A stretch of DNA of 64,000 bases from Anomaloglossus baeobatrachus (taxonomy: Eukaryota; Chordata; Amphibia; Anura; Aromobatidae): positions 474,666,187 to 474,730,186 of the forward strand of contig NC_134357.1 of the NCBI RefSeq assembly GCF_048569485.1, in the 5' to 3' direction. A model generated the notes under the pieces. It ran no database searches, was not told the origin of the DNA, and worked only from the letters and a program-made list of their open reading frames with translations. How positions within the stretch are numbered: position 1 is the stretch's first letter; every line of letters starts with the position of its first letter. A program made the translations under genes and the position numbers. Of the stretch, positions 46,227-55,666 are shown piece by piece.

Positions 46227-46241
46227 ATCTGTTCTTATCAG
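46227..46241 (+). repeat. 15-bp U2 stub (nucleotides 38-52)
   Basis: ATCTGTTCTTATCAG equals the U2 bases that normally follow the insertion point. The first 14 bases recur at 51566-51579 after LINE D, so LINE D proper is bracketed by a 14-15-bp duplication of U2. Confidence 0.7.
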
Positions 46242-46473
46242 AACAACTGAGCTAGCTACACTTGACGAGATTCGATCAGGAAGACTAGCTCTGAAGCCCA
46301 GCTGATACCGGAAGAGGGAGATTGGACGGAGGAAAAAGCGGAAAGAAGCAAGAAGACGAAGGCTCGGAGAAGACTCGGGGAGACCGGAGGAACTTCAAGG
46401 AGGAACACAGCAGGAGAAGACACCCGGAGAAGAATCGAAGATCCAGCTCCGGGAACTCAAGTAGGAACCAGCC

Positions 46474-47887
46474 ATGGCAAGCAAGGGAGAGAAAGCTGCC
46501 AAGAAGGCCCAGGACCCAGGGACCTCCAGGAAGGCTCATCCAGAGGCTTCTTCGGCCCAAGGGGCCCCTACTCCTGACACCGGCAAGCCAGGGGGAGCCT
46601 GGACGCTGCCTGAAAAGGCTCCAACCCTGGAGCCTTGGATGCAGCAGACGGTAGCCCTGAAGCTAAAGGCGGTGGATGGTAGGGTGCTGGACATGTCCAG
46701 TGACGTGTTCTGCACGAAGATGATTCTGGATCAGGGCTTCTCCAGGGTGGAAACCTTGAGTGTCCAAACCTTCTTGTCTGGCATTTTCCAAGTAACCTTC
46801 GCCACGGTGAATGCCTGCAGAAGATACTGGGAGACGATGAATGCAGCGATGCCGGACTCTCCTTTTCATTCTTTTATAGGATCCTGTCCTATACAGAGGG
46901 GTGAAAAGAGGATCACGGTCTCCATGCGGAATCCGCACACCCCAGGAAGAGACATTTCCACGTTCCTGGGACGCTTCTGCACAGTGGTGAGGGAGCCATC
47001 CCACATCATTAACGGCATCGGATTCTGGATGGGTAAGTGGTCAGTAACCGTTCGACTCCACAGGGAACCAGCATCCGAGGATGGCCTTCAGCACCTGCCC
47101 CCGACATTCTCTCTGGGACACTCCTTTGGTCTCATCTACTGCAACCTATGTGGACTGGCGGCCAACCTTTACAAAGACTGCCCATAACGAGAGAAATCTT
47201 GGGCAAGGGTGGCTGTGGCGACCCAGGCTCGGGTAGTCACAGCTTCGTCGACTAAGGCAGCTACGACCAAAGCCACAGAGGCCAAGGCCAAGGCGGCCAA
47301 GAACTCGGCGACTGCTGCTCCAGCTGAGGCCCCAGCAGCCACGGAGTCCAGGAAAAAGAAGGGTAAGAAAACTGTTGCCCCCTCCCTGGTCCCCCCCCGT
47401 CACCCCTGTCCAAACCCCCCCCCTTGGCCAACCCTACTGAGGATTTCACCACTTCCACCTCTTTTCCCTACTCCTCAATTGGTGCCCTCACCCCCCCCCT
47501 CCAAAGCCCACTCTCCCTCCCCAGACCATGAGAGCAGAGGGACTCAGCACTCCTGCACTTTTCACCACCGAGGAGGATTTTCCAGCTCTTGTCTCCTCAG
47601 GTACAAGCCAAAGGAAGAGGAAAGTGGAATATAGCCCTGTCACAGAGCCTTCCAAGATATTCATTGTGGAGTCCAAACCAACCCAGGAAGAGGAAGACGA
47701 CCTCCTCCAGGAACCAGATGTGTTGGAGCAGATGGTGGAGTCCCTGGTAGCCGAAGAAGAAATGGAGGAGTCGGAAGCCACCAAGGCAACATCTCTACTC
47801 AATCAGCTAGAAGAAGAGGGTTTGCTGGAGATACCATCACCGGCAGACGCCAAAGAGGAAGAACCGCCCGACCGGAGTGGTAACTAA
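46474..47887 (+). pseudogene. LINE D ORF1
   Basis: The ATG at 46474 opens MASKGEKAAKKAQD. An RNA-binding-like region follows (about residues 45-215), then a decayed knuckle CNLCGLAANLYKDC lacking its His. A stop at 47185-47187 interrupts. The Ala/Lys/Thr-rich region continues in the same or a shifted frame (AEAKAKAAKNSATAA). The acidic C-terminus (MVESLVAEEEMEESEA) ends at 47887. Long C runs near 47390-47500 probably caused the shifts. Confidence 0.72.
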
Positions 47888-47922
47888 GGCACATCGCCTG
47901 CGCTAACTTTCTCTTCCCTCCA

Positions 47923-50900
47923 ATGACTGCTAACATTAACATCTTTTGCATTAATGTTAAGAGCATCAGAGACAAGTTCAGACGTCAGATGATCTTTGCG
48001 TTCCTTAACAGTTAACCCAGTGATGTATTTTTCTTGCAGGAATGCTCCCTTTCCTCCTCTAGGTCCTTCAACCATCTGGCCAGGGAGTGGACCCATGGCC
48101 CATCCTACTGGTCCGGCGGGGGAGACTGTAGGTCTGTGGGGGTCGCCGTGCTAATCAGGGGAAGCGCCTTCACATTGGACTCAGTTCAGGAACTCGTCTG
48201 CGGCAGGTTACTGCTTGTGGACGGCACCTGGGCTGGAGAACCTGTCAGGTTCATCAATGTGTACGCTTCTCCTGTGAAGAACGATCGACTGGAGCTCCTC
48301 CAAGCCCTGACGCCCTCAGCTCGCCACCACCAGGATGGTAGTGATGGCCGGGGATTTCAACTGCCCGATTAAGGAGGATGGATGCAGTTCTGGAACGTCT
48401 GCCAAGTTGGACGTCACATCCAAACTGCTCATTGAGATGGTGACCAAAGCCTCTCGTGGACGTTGTGGGCTCCATCGGACATGGATCTGTGAACTATTCA
48501 TGGTGCCGACCAGATGGCTCGCTGCGTTCCAGGATTGACTTCGTGTTTAACTCTCGGATGGTTGGGCGGAGTGGGCACTCGATGGTCCCCTGCTTCTTCT
48601 CTGACCACAGAGCCATTCACTGTCAATGTGCGCTGGGCCACGGCTTTCCCGTTGGCCCGGGCTCCTGGAAGCTGAACTGCTCTCTGCTGGAAAAGGGTGA
48701 TGTTTGGAGGAGCTTAGAGCTGCATACTTCACGTGACAGGCCTACAAGGCAGGATTCCAGTCTGTTTCTGACTGGTGGGAATACGTTAAACTCGAGTTCC
48801 GTTTCTTCTTTCAGGCAATGAGTCAACAACAGGCGTGGGTGTAGAAGACGGACTTCAGGAGGCTCCAGCGTGAGCTTCATTCCCTGCAGGAACTTCTTTG
48901 ATGCAGCTGGGACATGAGAGAGGAGCTGGAGGAGACTAAGAAGAACCTGAAAAGGCAATTTGAGGAGGAGTCCAAGCGAATCGTCTTCCATTCCAAAGTG
49001 GAGAACCTGGAGAAGGGTGAGAAATGTAACTCGTTCTTTTTCAGGAAACTCCATACCGGTCATACGCCCCTGAATGAACTACGAGATGAGAGTGGAAACA
49101 TGCGACGTGGGAAAAAGAAAGTGATAAAGGTCGTCAGTGACTTCTACAGCGAACTCTATGCCCGCAAGACTACCGACCCCGAGGCCGCCGATAAGTTCCT
49201 GTCAGGTATCACTAACCATCTTGACCCTGCCGATGCGGCAGCCATGGACGTCCGTCTGATGGTGGACGAGCTGCTCTCGGCCGCCAAATCCTTTAGGTCT
49301 GGCAGGACACCGGGCAGTGATGGCCTCCCAGCAGAGCTCTCTGTAGCACTGGGAGACCTCATCTGTCCGAACTTGTTAGAGCTGTATGGGGAGATGGTGG
49401 TGGAGGGCAGAATGCCTCCGTCCCTGAGGGAAGGAATGGTCACGATCCTGTACAAGCGTAAAGGAGAGAGGTGCAACCTGAAGAATTGGCGTCCTATCAC
49501 CCTTCTGAACGTCGACTACAAGATCATGGCCAAGACGATGGCAACCAGATTGAAGATGGTTATCGGACGAATCATCCACCCGGATCAGACCTGCGGCATC
49601 CCCGGATGTCACATCGCAGACAGCCTGGCTCTCATGCGGGACACGGTCGAGTACATCAAGGCTTGCCGGGTGCACGCATCCCTGATCTCGTTGGATCAGG
49701 AAAAGGCCTTTGACCGTGTTTCCCATGAGTTCCTGGGCAAAGCGCTGCACAGGTTAGGTTTGGGTAACATGTTTTGTTTGTATGTCCAACTAATGTATTT
49801 TGATATCCACAGCTCGGTGTTGGCAGACTCTGTCACCTCTTCTTTTTGTTTGTGTTATAGAGCTCTTTGCGGAGGCTATCCGACGGAATGGAGAGATCAG
49901 AGGGATCACCGCACCAGGACCAGAATGATTCGAGGTCAAGTGCTCGCTCTACATGGACGACGTGACCGTCTTCTGCGCTGACTGGCGCTCAGTCGACACC
50001 CTCGTCCAGACCTGTGAGACCTTCGGATGGGCTTCGGGAGCCAAAGTCAACTGTGGGAAGTCGGAAGCCATGCTCTTTGGGGACTGGCAACTGGCCTCCT
50101 TCGCCCCCTTCCCCTTCAACATCCAGCCGGATTTCATCAAGGTTCTTGGAGCCTGGTTCGGGAAGGAAGGAGTGGCTCTCAAGTCCTGGGAAGAACGCTT
50201 GACCAAGAACAGCCAACGGATCGGACTGTGGAGCCTCAGACACCTCACTTGTGAGGGCAAAGCACTGGTCCTGCGTAACGAGGTACTGCCCGTGCTGCAC
50301 TACACGGCCCAGGTTTGGCCCCCCCTCGTCACCATGTGCAGGGCCATTACCAGGACGGTGTTTCGCTTTGTCTGGGGATCCAAGATGTGGGGATCCAAGA
50401 TGGACAGAGTAAAGCGGACCATCATGTACAAGGATCCTCGCAAGGGTGGGAAGGGTGTACCCGATATCCCCACCCTCCTGCGATCCTCCTTCGTATGTGA
50501 CTGCGTTCGCCGAACTCTGCGAGTCAAGAGAGGTTCTGCGGGCAGGTCCACGTCTCGCTTTTTCCTGCTGCCCCTTTGGAGAAGGTTCAGCTGGGACAGC
50601 TCCTTCCCCTACAACTGGACGACGCCATGGTTTTACGGAGACGTTGTTCGGTTTGTGAGGGAACACCAACTGGAGGGACTCAAGCCCGATCTGTGGAAGC
50701 CAAAAACTATCAACAAACACATCAGAGCCAAGGACGAAATGGAGAACAATCCAAGACTCCATCACGACACACTGGAGACTGTTTGGAGCAACGTGTTGTT
50801 GGCTGGATAGACCAACGGGCACAAGGACTTGTCGTAAATGGCGATACAGGGCAGACTGCCCGTCCGGTCATTCATGCATGCCCGGAACCTGTGCAAAACC

Positions 50901-51331
50901 CGGTACTGCCCAAGGTGTCCCTTTGAGGAGGAAACATCATTGCACGCCTTTTGGGACTGCCGTTTTGCACAGCGCCTGTTGGTTGCCCTGGAGGATGACC
51001 TGAGGAATCTGTCCCCAGAGGCAGCCTATTGTACCATTCCGTACTTGATGGGCTCTTCCTTGGGACTCACACCATTGGAGCCATCCAGGAAGCTTGGCGC
51101 CTTATGAACTGCTTTAAGGACGCTATTTGGGTCACCAGGAACCAGGTCACCTTGCACAAGGAGAGGATGTCCATCCAGGATTGCCGCAGGCTGATCCACA
51201 GCCTGCTCAGAGACTATTCCATCATGGACAGTCCAGACGACAGCGCCGAGGAGGAGGTTTTAACCTCTTTCCCGCCCCCTCCCTCTTTTTCCCATTTATG
51301 CGCATCTTTCAATAAAGCTTCAGGCCTGTGA
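47923..51331 (+). pseudogene. LINE D ORF2 (endonuclease and reverse transcriptase)
   Basis: MTANINIFCINVKSIRD begins at 47923, with a stop at 48013-48015. Endonuclease motifs are FFLQECS, AGDFNCP near 48344, SRIDFVF near 48530 and FFSDHRAIH near 48596. RT motifs are GRTPGSDGLPAE near 49303, NWRPITLLN near 49484, HPDQTCGIPG near 49577 and LDQEKAFDRVS near 49693. The catalytic YMDDVTVFC lies near 49953. The GVRQGCPLSP segment expected between the last two is missing, with the join near 49845. GSKMWGSKMD near 50385 is a 12-bp duplication. The C-terminal Cys/His region is CPRCPFEEETSLHAFWDC near 50908. Other shifts lie near 48330, 48480, 48820, 50808 and 51060. Confidence 0.82.
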
Positions 51332-51565
51332 TTTCCCACCATATCCCCCCTTCCCCAATCGCCGGTTTGTCATTATTTATTTTCTTGTTCTTTCAGCTTG
51401 AGTGCTACGGATAGCATAGGAGCAAGATGTATAGTTTAGTGCGTCATACTCTATTGCTGTGTAAGAATGATTGTATATTTCTGTGTGTACAGGGCTACGG
51501 CACTGTACACTGTTTGTTAATTTTTTGATGAATTCATGATAATAAAGATGCTATTAAATAAAAAA

Positions 51566-51611
51566 ATCTGTTCTTATCACTTCTCTGCCTTTTGGCTAAG
51601 ATCAAGTGTAG
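51566..51611 (+). ncRNA. RNU2: U2 snRNA gene E, 5' part fused to a U2 nucleotide 38-50 remnant
   Basis: ATCTGTTCTTATC (51566-51578) is the U2 sequence following LINE D. It shares TTATC with the start of the next U2, whose nucleotides 1-36 then read 51576-51611 (ATCACTTCTCTGCCTTTTGG and onward to GTGTAG, two mismatches). The spacer, the promoter and most of a U2 3' part are absent, so this U2 has no promoter of its own. Confidence 0.85.
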
Positions 51612-52322
51612 AATCGTTCGAAAAGGTGGTTTAAGGCTGAGGGATACCTTAATGCAATGACACAATGCACACTGGAAGGTTGCACTTGCTAGTTCCCTGG
51701 ATGTATAGTATATCCATGTAGAGGAAAACATGGCCCTACCAGGATTGAGGCTATTAGACTGAGTAAGTCTGGGGGCTATGGTGCAATGTGCCCCAGGACT
51801 GGACACCCTGGAGGGAGTCTGAGCTTGCTGGGTTGGCTCCCCGGGGAGCCTTGGACTCCGTAGCACGCCGCACCTTGCCTTTTCATACTTTCTGAGCATA
51901 TCTCCCTATGGCTAATAAGGGAAATTTTTATAATCCCAGTCGGAGGTCCGGTCAGCTTTGGGCTGAGAAACCCACACCCGGTTGGAGATCCGGGCAGCTA
52001 CGGCTGAGAAACCAACACCCGATTGGAGGTCCGGGCAGCTTTGGCTGAGAAACCAACGACTAGTGGCTCCCTACTCCACTTGGGTAAGATGCCTGGGTGG
52101 ACGCTGGGAGCAACGACAAGGCTCACCTCGGCTTCGGCTAGGGAGAGCACCGAAGAACCCTGACCCTCAATATGGCCTTCTGGCTCGAAGGGATGGGGTT
52201 GATTTTTGAGGGACCCTCTCCTCATGGAAGGATCCACACGAATCCTAGCCTTGGCACTATTTTTGGTGTGACTTTGGTCATGCATTTTTTACGTTGATTT
52301 TGAAAGCTTCATTAAATCAAAA
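51612..52322 (+). mobile_element. U2 insertion E: short element without ORFs (711 bp)
   Basis: The element sits precisely between U2 nucleotides 36/37 and 38 in the sense direction. It ends CTTCATTAAATCAAAAA before ATCTG, like the LINE tails. No reading frame resembles ORF1 or ORF2. Three tandem 41-42-bp repeats lie at 51937-52060 (core GGAGGTCCGGGCAGCT...GGCTGAGAAACC). The B/C/D-type leader is not recognisable. It could be a non-autonomous passenger mobilised by a U2-targeted LINE, or a strongly deleted LINE of a third lineage. Confidence 0.65.
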
Positions 52323-52472
52323 ATCTGATCTTATCAGTTTAATATCTGATACGTCCCCTACTGGGGACCATATACTAAATGGATTTTTAGAACAGGGAGA
52401 TGGAAGAAATGCTTGCTCTGTCCACTCCACGCATTGACCTGATATTGCAGTACCTCCAGGACCGGTGCACCC
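52323..52472 (+). ncRNA. RNU2: U2 snRNA gene E, 3' part (nucleotides 38-188)
   Basis: It starts ATCTGATCTTATCAG and ends GTGCACCC. It has one substitution in the first 15 bases and a one-base deletion in the loop CCCCTACTGGGG. It is otherwise close to unit A. Confidence 0.92.
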
Positions 52473-52485
52473 CCTTCTTAACCCA

Positions 52486-52500
52486 ATTTCCAAAAGCAGA
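52486..52500 (+). terminator. snRNA 3' box of U2 unit E
   Basis: ATTTCCAAAAGCAGA differs from the other 3' boxes at its first base only and lies at the same distance from the U2 end. Confidence 0.75.
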
Positions 52501-53710
52501 ATTGAATTCATCTGATTGCCCGATGAATGAATTGATTGAAAGCAAACTAGTTCATTTGCTCATTTTGGCCAATTAACTTTTTACACTTTTCCACCCTTTT
52601 TTTTTCTTTCACAGTTTTACTTGCTTTGGTTGAAATCTGCGCTAAATAGCAAATTCATCTCGACTCAACATGACCAACTCTGCTATGTCATGTGCAGTAT
52701 CTTGTTCTGTATCTTATCTATATCCCTTTCAATTGAATGGAATTGATTCCTTTTGGACAGAGTGGATTCAGCTGCTGCAGTGACTGCAGGTGTGAGAAGA
52801 AGCAGAATTGGTACCAGGTGCTATCTATCAGCTTCCACTCCAATTAAAGTTACCTGTTTATTACTACCATGCATTGTTTTTGGGTGTTTTCTTTGAGCAA
52901 TGATGATGTCTTTCCTGATCTGTTGGCTCCCTCTCCTGGAGGGAGAGTTTGCTTGCTCTTGGACTTTCAAAAAGAGAGGTCATGACATTTAGCTGCTGAG
53001 CCCAATTGGGGACAGCCATGGGTAATGAATGTGTTGCAAACTGATGTGAAGCATGATACTGCAACATAAGTAATGTATATTACTAAGAATGGGCAGTATA
53101 TGAAATGAATTAGTAATTTCATTAAGCATACTTAAATGGCTAATTGGGAAAAGACAAACTGTAAAAAGCACTCTCAGAAAGAACCTCTTTAATTTTTGTT
53201 AGTAAGGTTTTCTGTATGCCTGTTAATTTATTTTCCCTTTGGACAGTGCACAACATGAAGAGACGGAACACTAGTGTGTCACAATGCCACCATGGAATGT
53301 CAAAGCTGTAGCCATAGAACATCAATGGAATCTCTGCACGTCACAATGCCCGCTGACCTCACAATAGGGCTGCTGCCTATAAAGGCAGTTGCGCAGCAGT
53401 AGTTGCTCAGTGGAAAAAGTGGCAGTGAAAGAAAGTCAGGCAGCCTGTCCTGTCTGTTTGTATCATGAATCGTAAAGACCGGAAGGATGGAGGGGAGGTG
53501 CTTGTGTCCAAAAGGAGGAGTTATTCAGATTCACTGCAGTGGGCGGCGGCAAAATGTGCCAGGCTTTTTGTTTTTGCCCTGCAAAACAGCGTTTTCAATG
53601 TTTGGCTTGGGTGACAAGATGTCTTCTGTAGGCGTGGGTTTGTCTCTATCTCCCTAAGATGTGGCCAGCATAGGCCAGGGTGCCACCCGAGGTCGAAACC
53701 ATTTTGGGTT
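52501..53710 (+). other. U2 intergenic spacer with promoter (unit E to F)
   Basis: The spacer is homologous to the other two long spacers but shorter, lacking most of the G-rich purine stretch seen at 27560-27740. There is no credible gene. The TATAAAGGCAG and GCAGCAGTAGTTGCTCA blocks near 53378-53412 and the promoter-proximal region are kept. Confidence 0.75.
53650..53664 (+). promoter_or_regulatory. PSE-like element of U2 unit F
   Basis: CTCCCTAAGATGTGG lies at -61 to -47 of the U2 start at 53711, with the same sequence and spacing as units B, C and D. Confidence 0.7.
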
Positions 53711-53747
53711 ATCGCTTCGCAGCCTTTTGGCTAAGATCAAGTGCAGT
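53711..53747 (+). ncRNA. RNU2: U2 snRNA gene F, 5' part (nucleotides 1-37)
   Basis: ATCGCTTCGCAGCCTTTTGG, followed by CTAAGATCAAGTGCAGT, matches U2 nucleotides 1-37 with three substitutions. Element F starts directly after GCAGT. Confidence 0.9.
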
Positions 53748-53783
53748 GATCTAGTGGTTTCTGCCTTGGTCTTGGTCTTAGTT

Positions 53784-53884
53784 GTCTAAGGTACCTGGCT
53801 AGTCGGCCTTGGGGGATCGCCCTCTCTTTATTAGAAGGGCTTCTCACCTTCTCTGCTATAGGTGAGTTGGCCTAGTCCCAAGAC
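53784..53884 (+). promoter_or_regulatory. Structured 5' leader RNA of element F, weaker outer stem
   Basis: GTCTAAGG (53784-53791) pairs with CCCAAGAC (53877-53884) at six of eight positions. The inner hairpin CTCACCT (53843-53849) with AGGTGAG (53860-53866) is perfect. AATGGG replaces AACGAG. Position and spacing agree with the other leaders. Confidence 0.5.
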
Positions 53885-53965
53885 AATGGGGAGCGATGAC
53901 CACCTTGGTTATTTATAACCGTAGGTTACAGGACCAGCATAGATGTGATTCCAGAATTTTAGAGG

Positions 53966-55060
53966 GTGTGGAATGCAGTCCATTTTGTCGTTGACGAAGC
54001 AGTGAGAAGAGAGAAGGATTTACGATTCTTCACGATGGAGTTGCTGTTTGGTCTTTTTTGTCTTTCTAAGGAGAAGATACTTACCTTAATGGATTACCCA
54101 AAGAAAGATTGCTATCATGTGACTTTTATGGATGCCAGTATTTATGGTGACTTTGTAGAGATTCTTGAACATGGACGGTTGGATATCCGAATGCAAGGGA
54201 TTACGGTGATACCACATTTTAAACGAAAAGAAAAATTGGTGGTAATAAAGATGTATTCTCCTCTGGTGGAGGAGGAATATATTATGACTTTTTTAAGGCT
54301 CTTGTTTTGTGAGCGTTAAAAGTGAGGGGAAAGTTTTCAATAAATTTGGTCTTTGGACTGGTAAGAGGAAATTTTTCTGTGAAGCAAAAGATGTGCATGG
54401 GATTTGCCTGCCACCGGCAAGATTTAAAATTAGGTGAGCAACTGGAGATTCATATTTTTCCGGTATGGACATCTTTTGCAGAAATTGCAGGAGTTATGGC
54501 CACTATATAGAAGATTGTGATAAGACAGTCTGTACTAGATGTTTTGGAGAAGGTCACATCTTCTCTGAGTGTTCGAGAGGAAGGACTTGTAATTTGTGTA
54601 GAGAAGAAGGTCATGCATTCCAGGACTGCCCTAAGAGGAAAAAAAAGGAGAGAACAAAAACTCCGGAAGAACAAATGAGTATTGCTCCGGACAAAAAGGA
54701 GATGGAGCAGAAGAGATCTCGTAGTGAGGTATCGTTATCTGCCTCTGAGTCTTTAGTACGGAAGAAAAAGGAGAAGGTAGTTCCGATATTGCTACGAAGA
54801 CGGACAAAGCTACTGGTAGTAAGATGGAAGACCGGCTAACTAAAGAGGAAAGTATGGAATTGATCAAGGTTAAAGAACATTTGGAGGCGCTGTTAACCAG
54901 AGGGAGAGAAATGTATTCATTGAGAAATAAAGTCCGTGTTCATTTGGAAAAAGAGACAATAAGGATTTTTGAGTCTTATAAGGTACCTTTTTGGTTAAGA
55001 AGAATGGTAGAATGCTGTGGGGCTATTGGTAATGTGAATCCTGTGATTATAGATTATTAG
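53966..55060 (+). pseudogene. Element F ORF1 (CCHC protein)
   Basis: Reading from about 53966, start uncertain, an RNA-binding-like region runs to a stop at 54317-54319. Another frame then holds FSVKQKMCMGFACHRQD. A third holds three perfect knuckles CRNCRSYGHYIEDC, CTRCFGEGHIFSEC and CNLCREEGHAFQDC (54477-54640) and a basic tail rich in KKK. The last frame (54824-55060) reads a helical Lys/Glu-rich end. At least three breaks are present. The knuckle set matches ORF1 of copy C better than that of copy D. Confidence 0.72.
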
Positions 55061-55261
55061 ATGGTTTATTTTGTGGGATATGGTTTAAAAGGCTAGATGG
55101 GATGGTTAAGTATTGAGGATATGTTTTGTTTTTGTTGTGTTTTAACTGTATTTGTTTTTTATTAATTATACAGTGAAGATTTCAGTGATGAAAGTCTGCT
55201 CATATTGAGGATCATGAGATAATGATTTATGTGAGTCTGGAAAAGTCTGATGGAAAAAAAA

Positions 55262-55412
55262 ATCTGTTCTTATCAGTTTAATATCTGATACGTCCCCGAT
55301 CTGGGGACCATATATTAAATGGATTTTTAGAACAGAGAGATGGAAGAAGAGTTTGCTCTGTCCACTCCACACATTGACCTGGTATTGCAGTACCTCTAGG
55401 ACCGGTGCATCC
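55262..55412 (+). ncRNA. RNU2: U2 snRNA gene F, 3' part (nucleotides 38-188)
   Basis: ATCTGTTCTTATCAG to GGTGCATCC, 151 bases, with a few substitutions relative to unit A (for example CCCCGATCTGGGG and GTACCTCTAGG). Confidence 0.92.
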
Positions 55413-55425
55413 CTTTCTTAACCCG

Positions 55426-55440
55426 GTTTCCAAAAGCAGA
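55426..55440 (+). terminator. snRNA 3' box of U2 unit F
   Basis: GTTTCCAAAAGCAGA lies at the standard distance after U2. It is the last U2 processing signal in the window. Confidence 0.85.
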
Positions 55441-55590
55441 ATTGAATTCACCTGATTGCTTTCAATCAATTCATTAATCGGGCAAACTAGTTATTTTGCT
55501 CATTTTGGCTAATTAACTCCCCCCCCCCCTTATTTTCCCTTTCTGTCACTGTTATACTTGCTTTGGTTGAAAGCTGTGCTAAATAGCAAT
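55441..55590 (+). other. Truncated start of a U2 spacer after unit F
   Basis: About 150 bp match the beginning of the spacers after units A, C and E. The spacer then gives way to a TA microsatellite and foreign LINE sequence, so the U2 array is interrupted or ends here. Confidence 0.7.
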
Positions 55591-55593
55591 AGC

Positions 55594-55600
55594 TATATAT

Positions 55601-55659
<59 letters not shown>

Positions 55660-55666
55660 TTATTTA
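55594..55666. repeat. (TA)n microsatellite
   Basis: An alternating TA tract, with a short T-rich interruption at the left and TTTATTTATTT at the right, lies at the junction of the U2 spacer and the antisense L1. Confidence 0.9.

Larger units (their letters stand above)
46242..51565 (+). mobile_element. U2-targeted LINE copy D, second subfamily (Tx1 clade)
   Basis: This GC-richer LINE has ORF1, ORF2 and a 3' UTR of about 230 bp (51332-51565). It ends AATAAAGATGCTATTAAATAAAAA before U2 bases. Its proteins align with those of copies A-C in motif order but are clearly divergent, and ORF1 is Ala/Lys-rich with a degenerate knuckle. It therefore represents a separate lineage with the same target. 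The frame is broken in both ORFs and part of the RT is deleted, so it is inactive. Confidence 0.87.
53748..55261 (+). mobile_element. U2 insertion F: ORF1-only element (1.5 kb)
   Basis: The element has the conserved leader, an ORF1 with three CCHC knuckles and a 3' UTR of about 200 bp. It ends GTCTGATGGAAAAAAAA at U2 nucleotide 38. No endonuclease or RT sequence is present. It is therefore an internally deleted LINE or a non-autonomous derivative of a lineage different from copies A-D. Confidence 0.78.

Noticed and set aside
47209-50822. Several long antisense ORFs opposite LINE D, up to 277 codons
   Set aside because: They are shadows of the GC-rich sense ORFs. They have no domains and are in the wrong orientation for the element.
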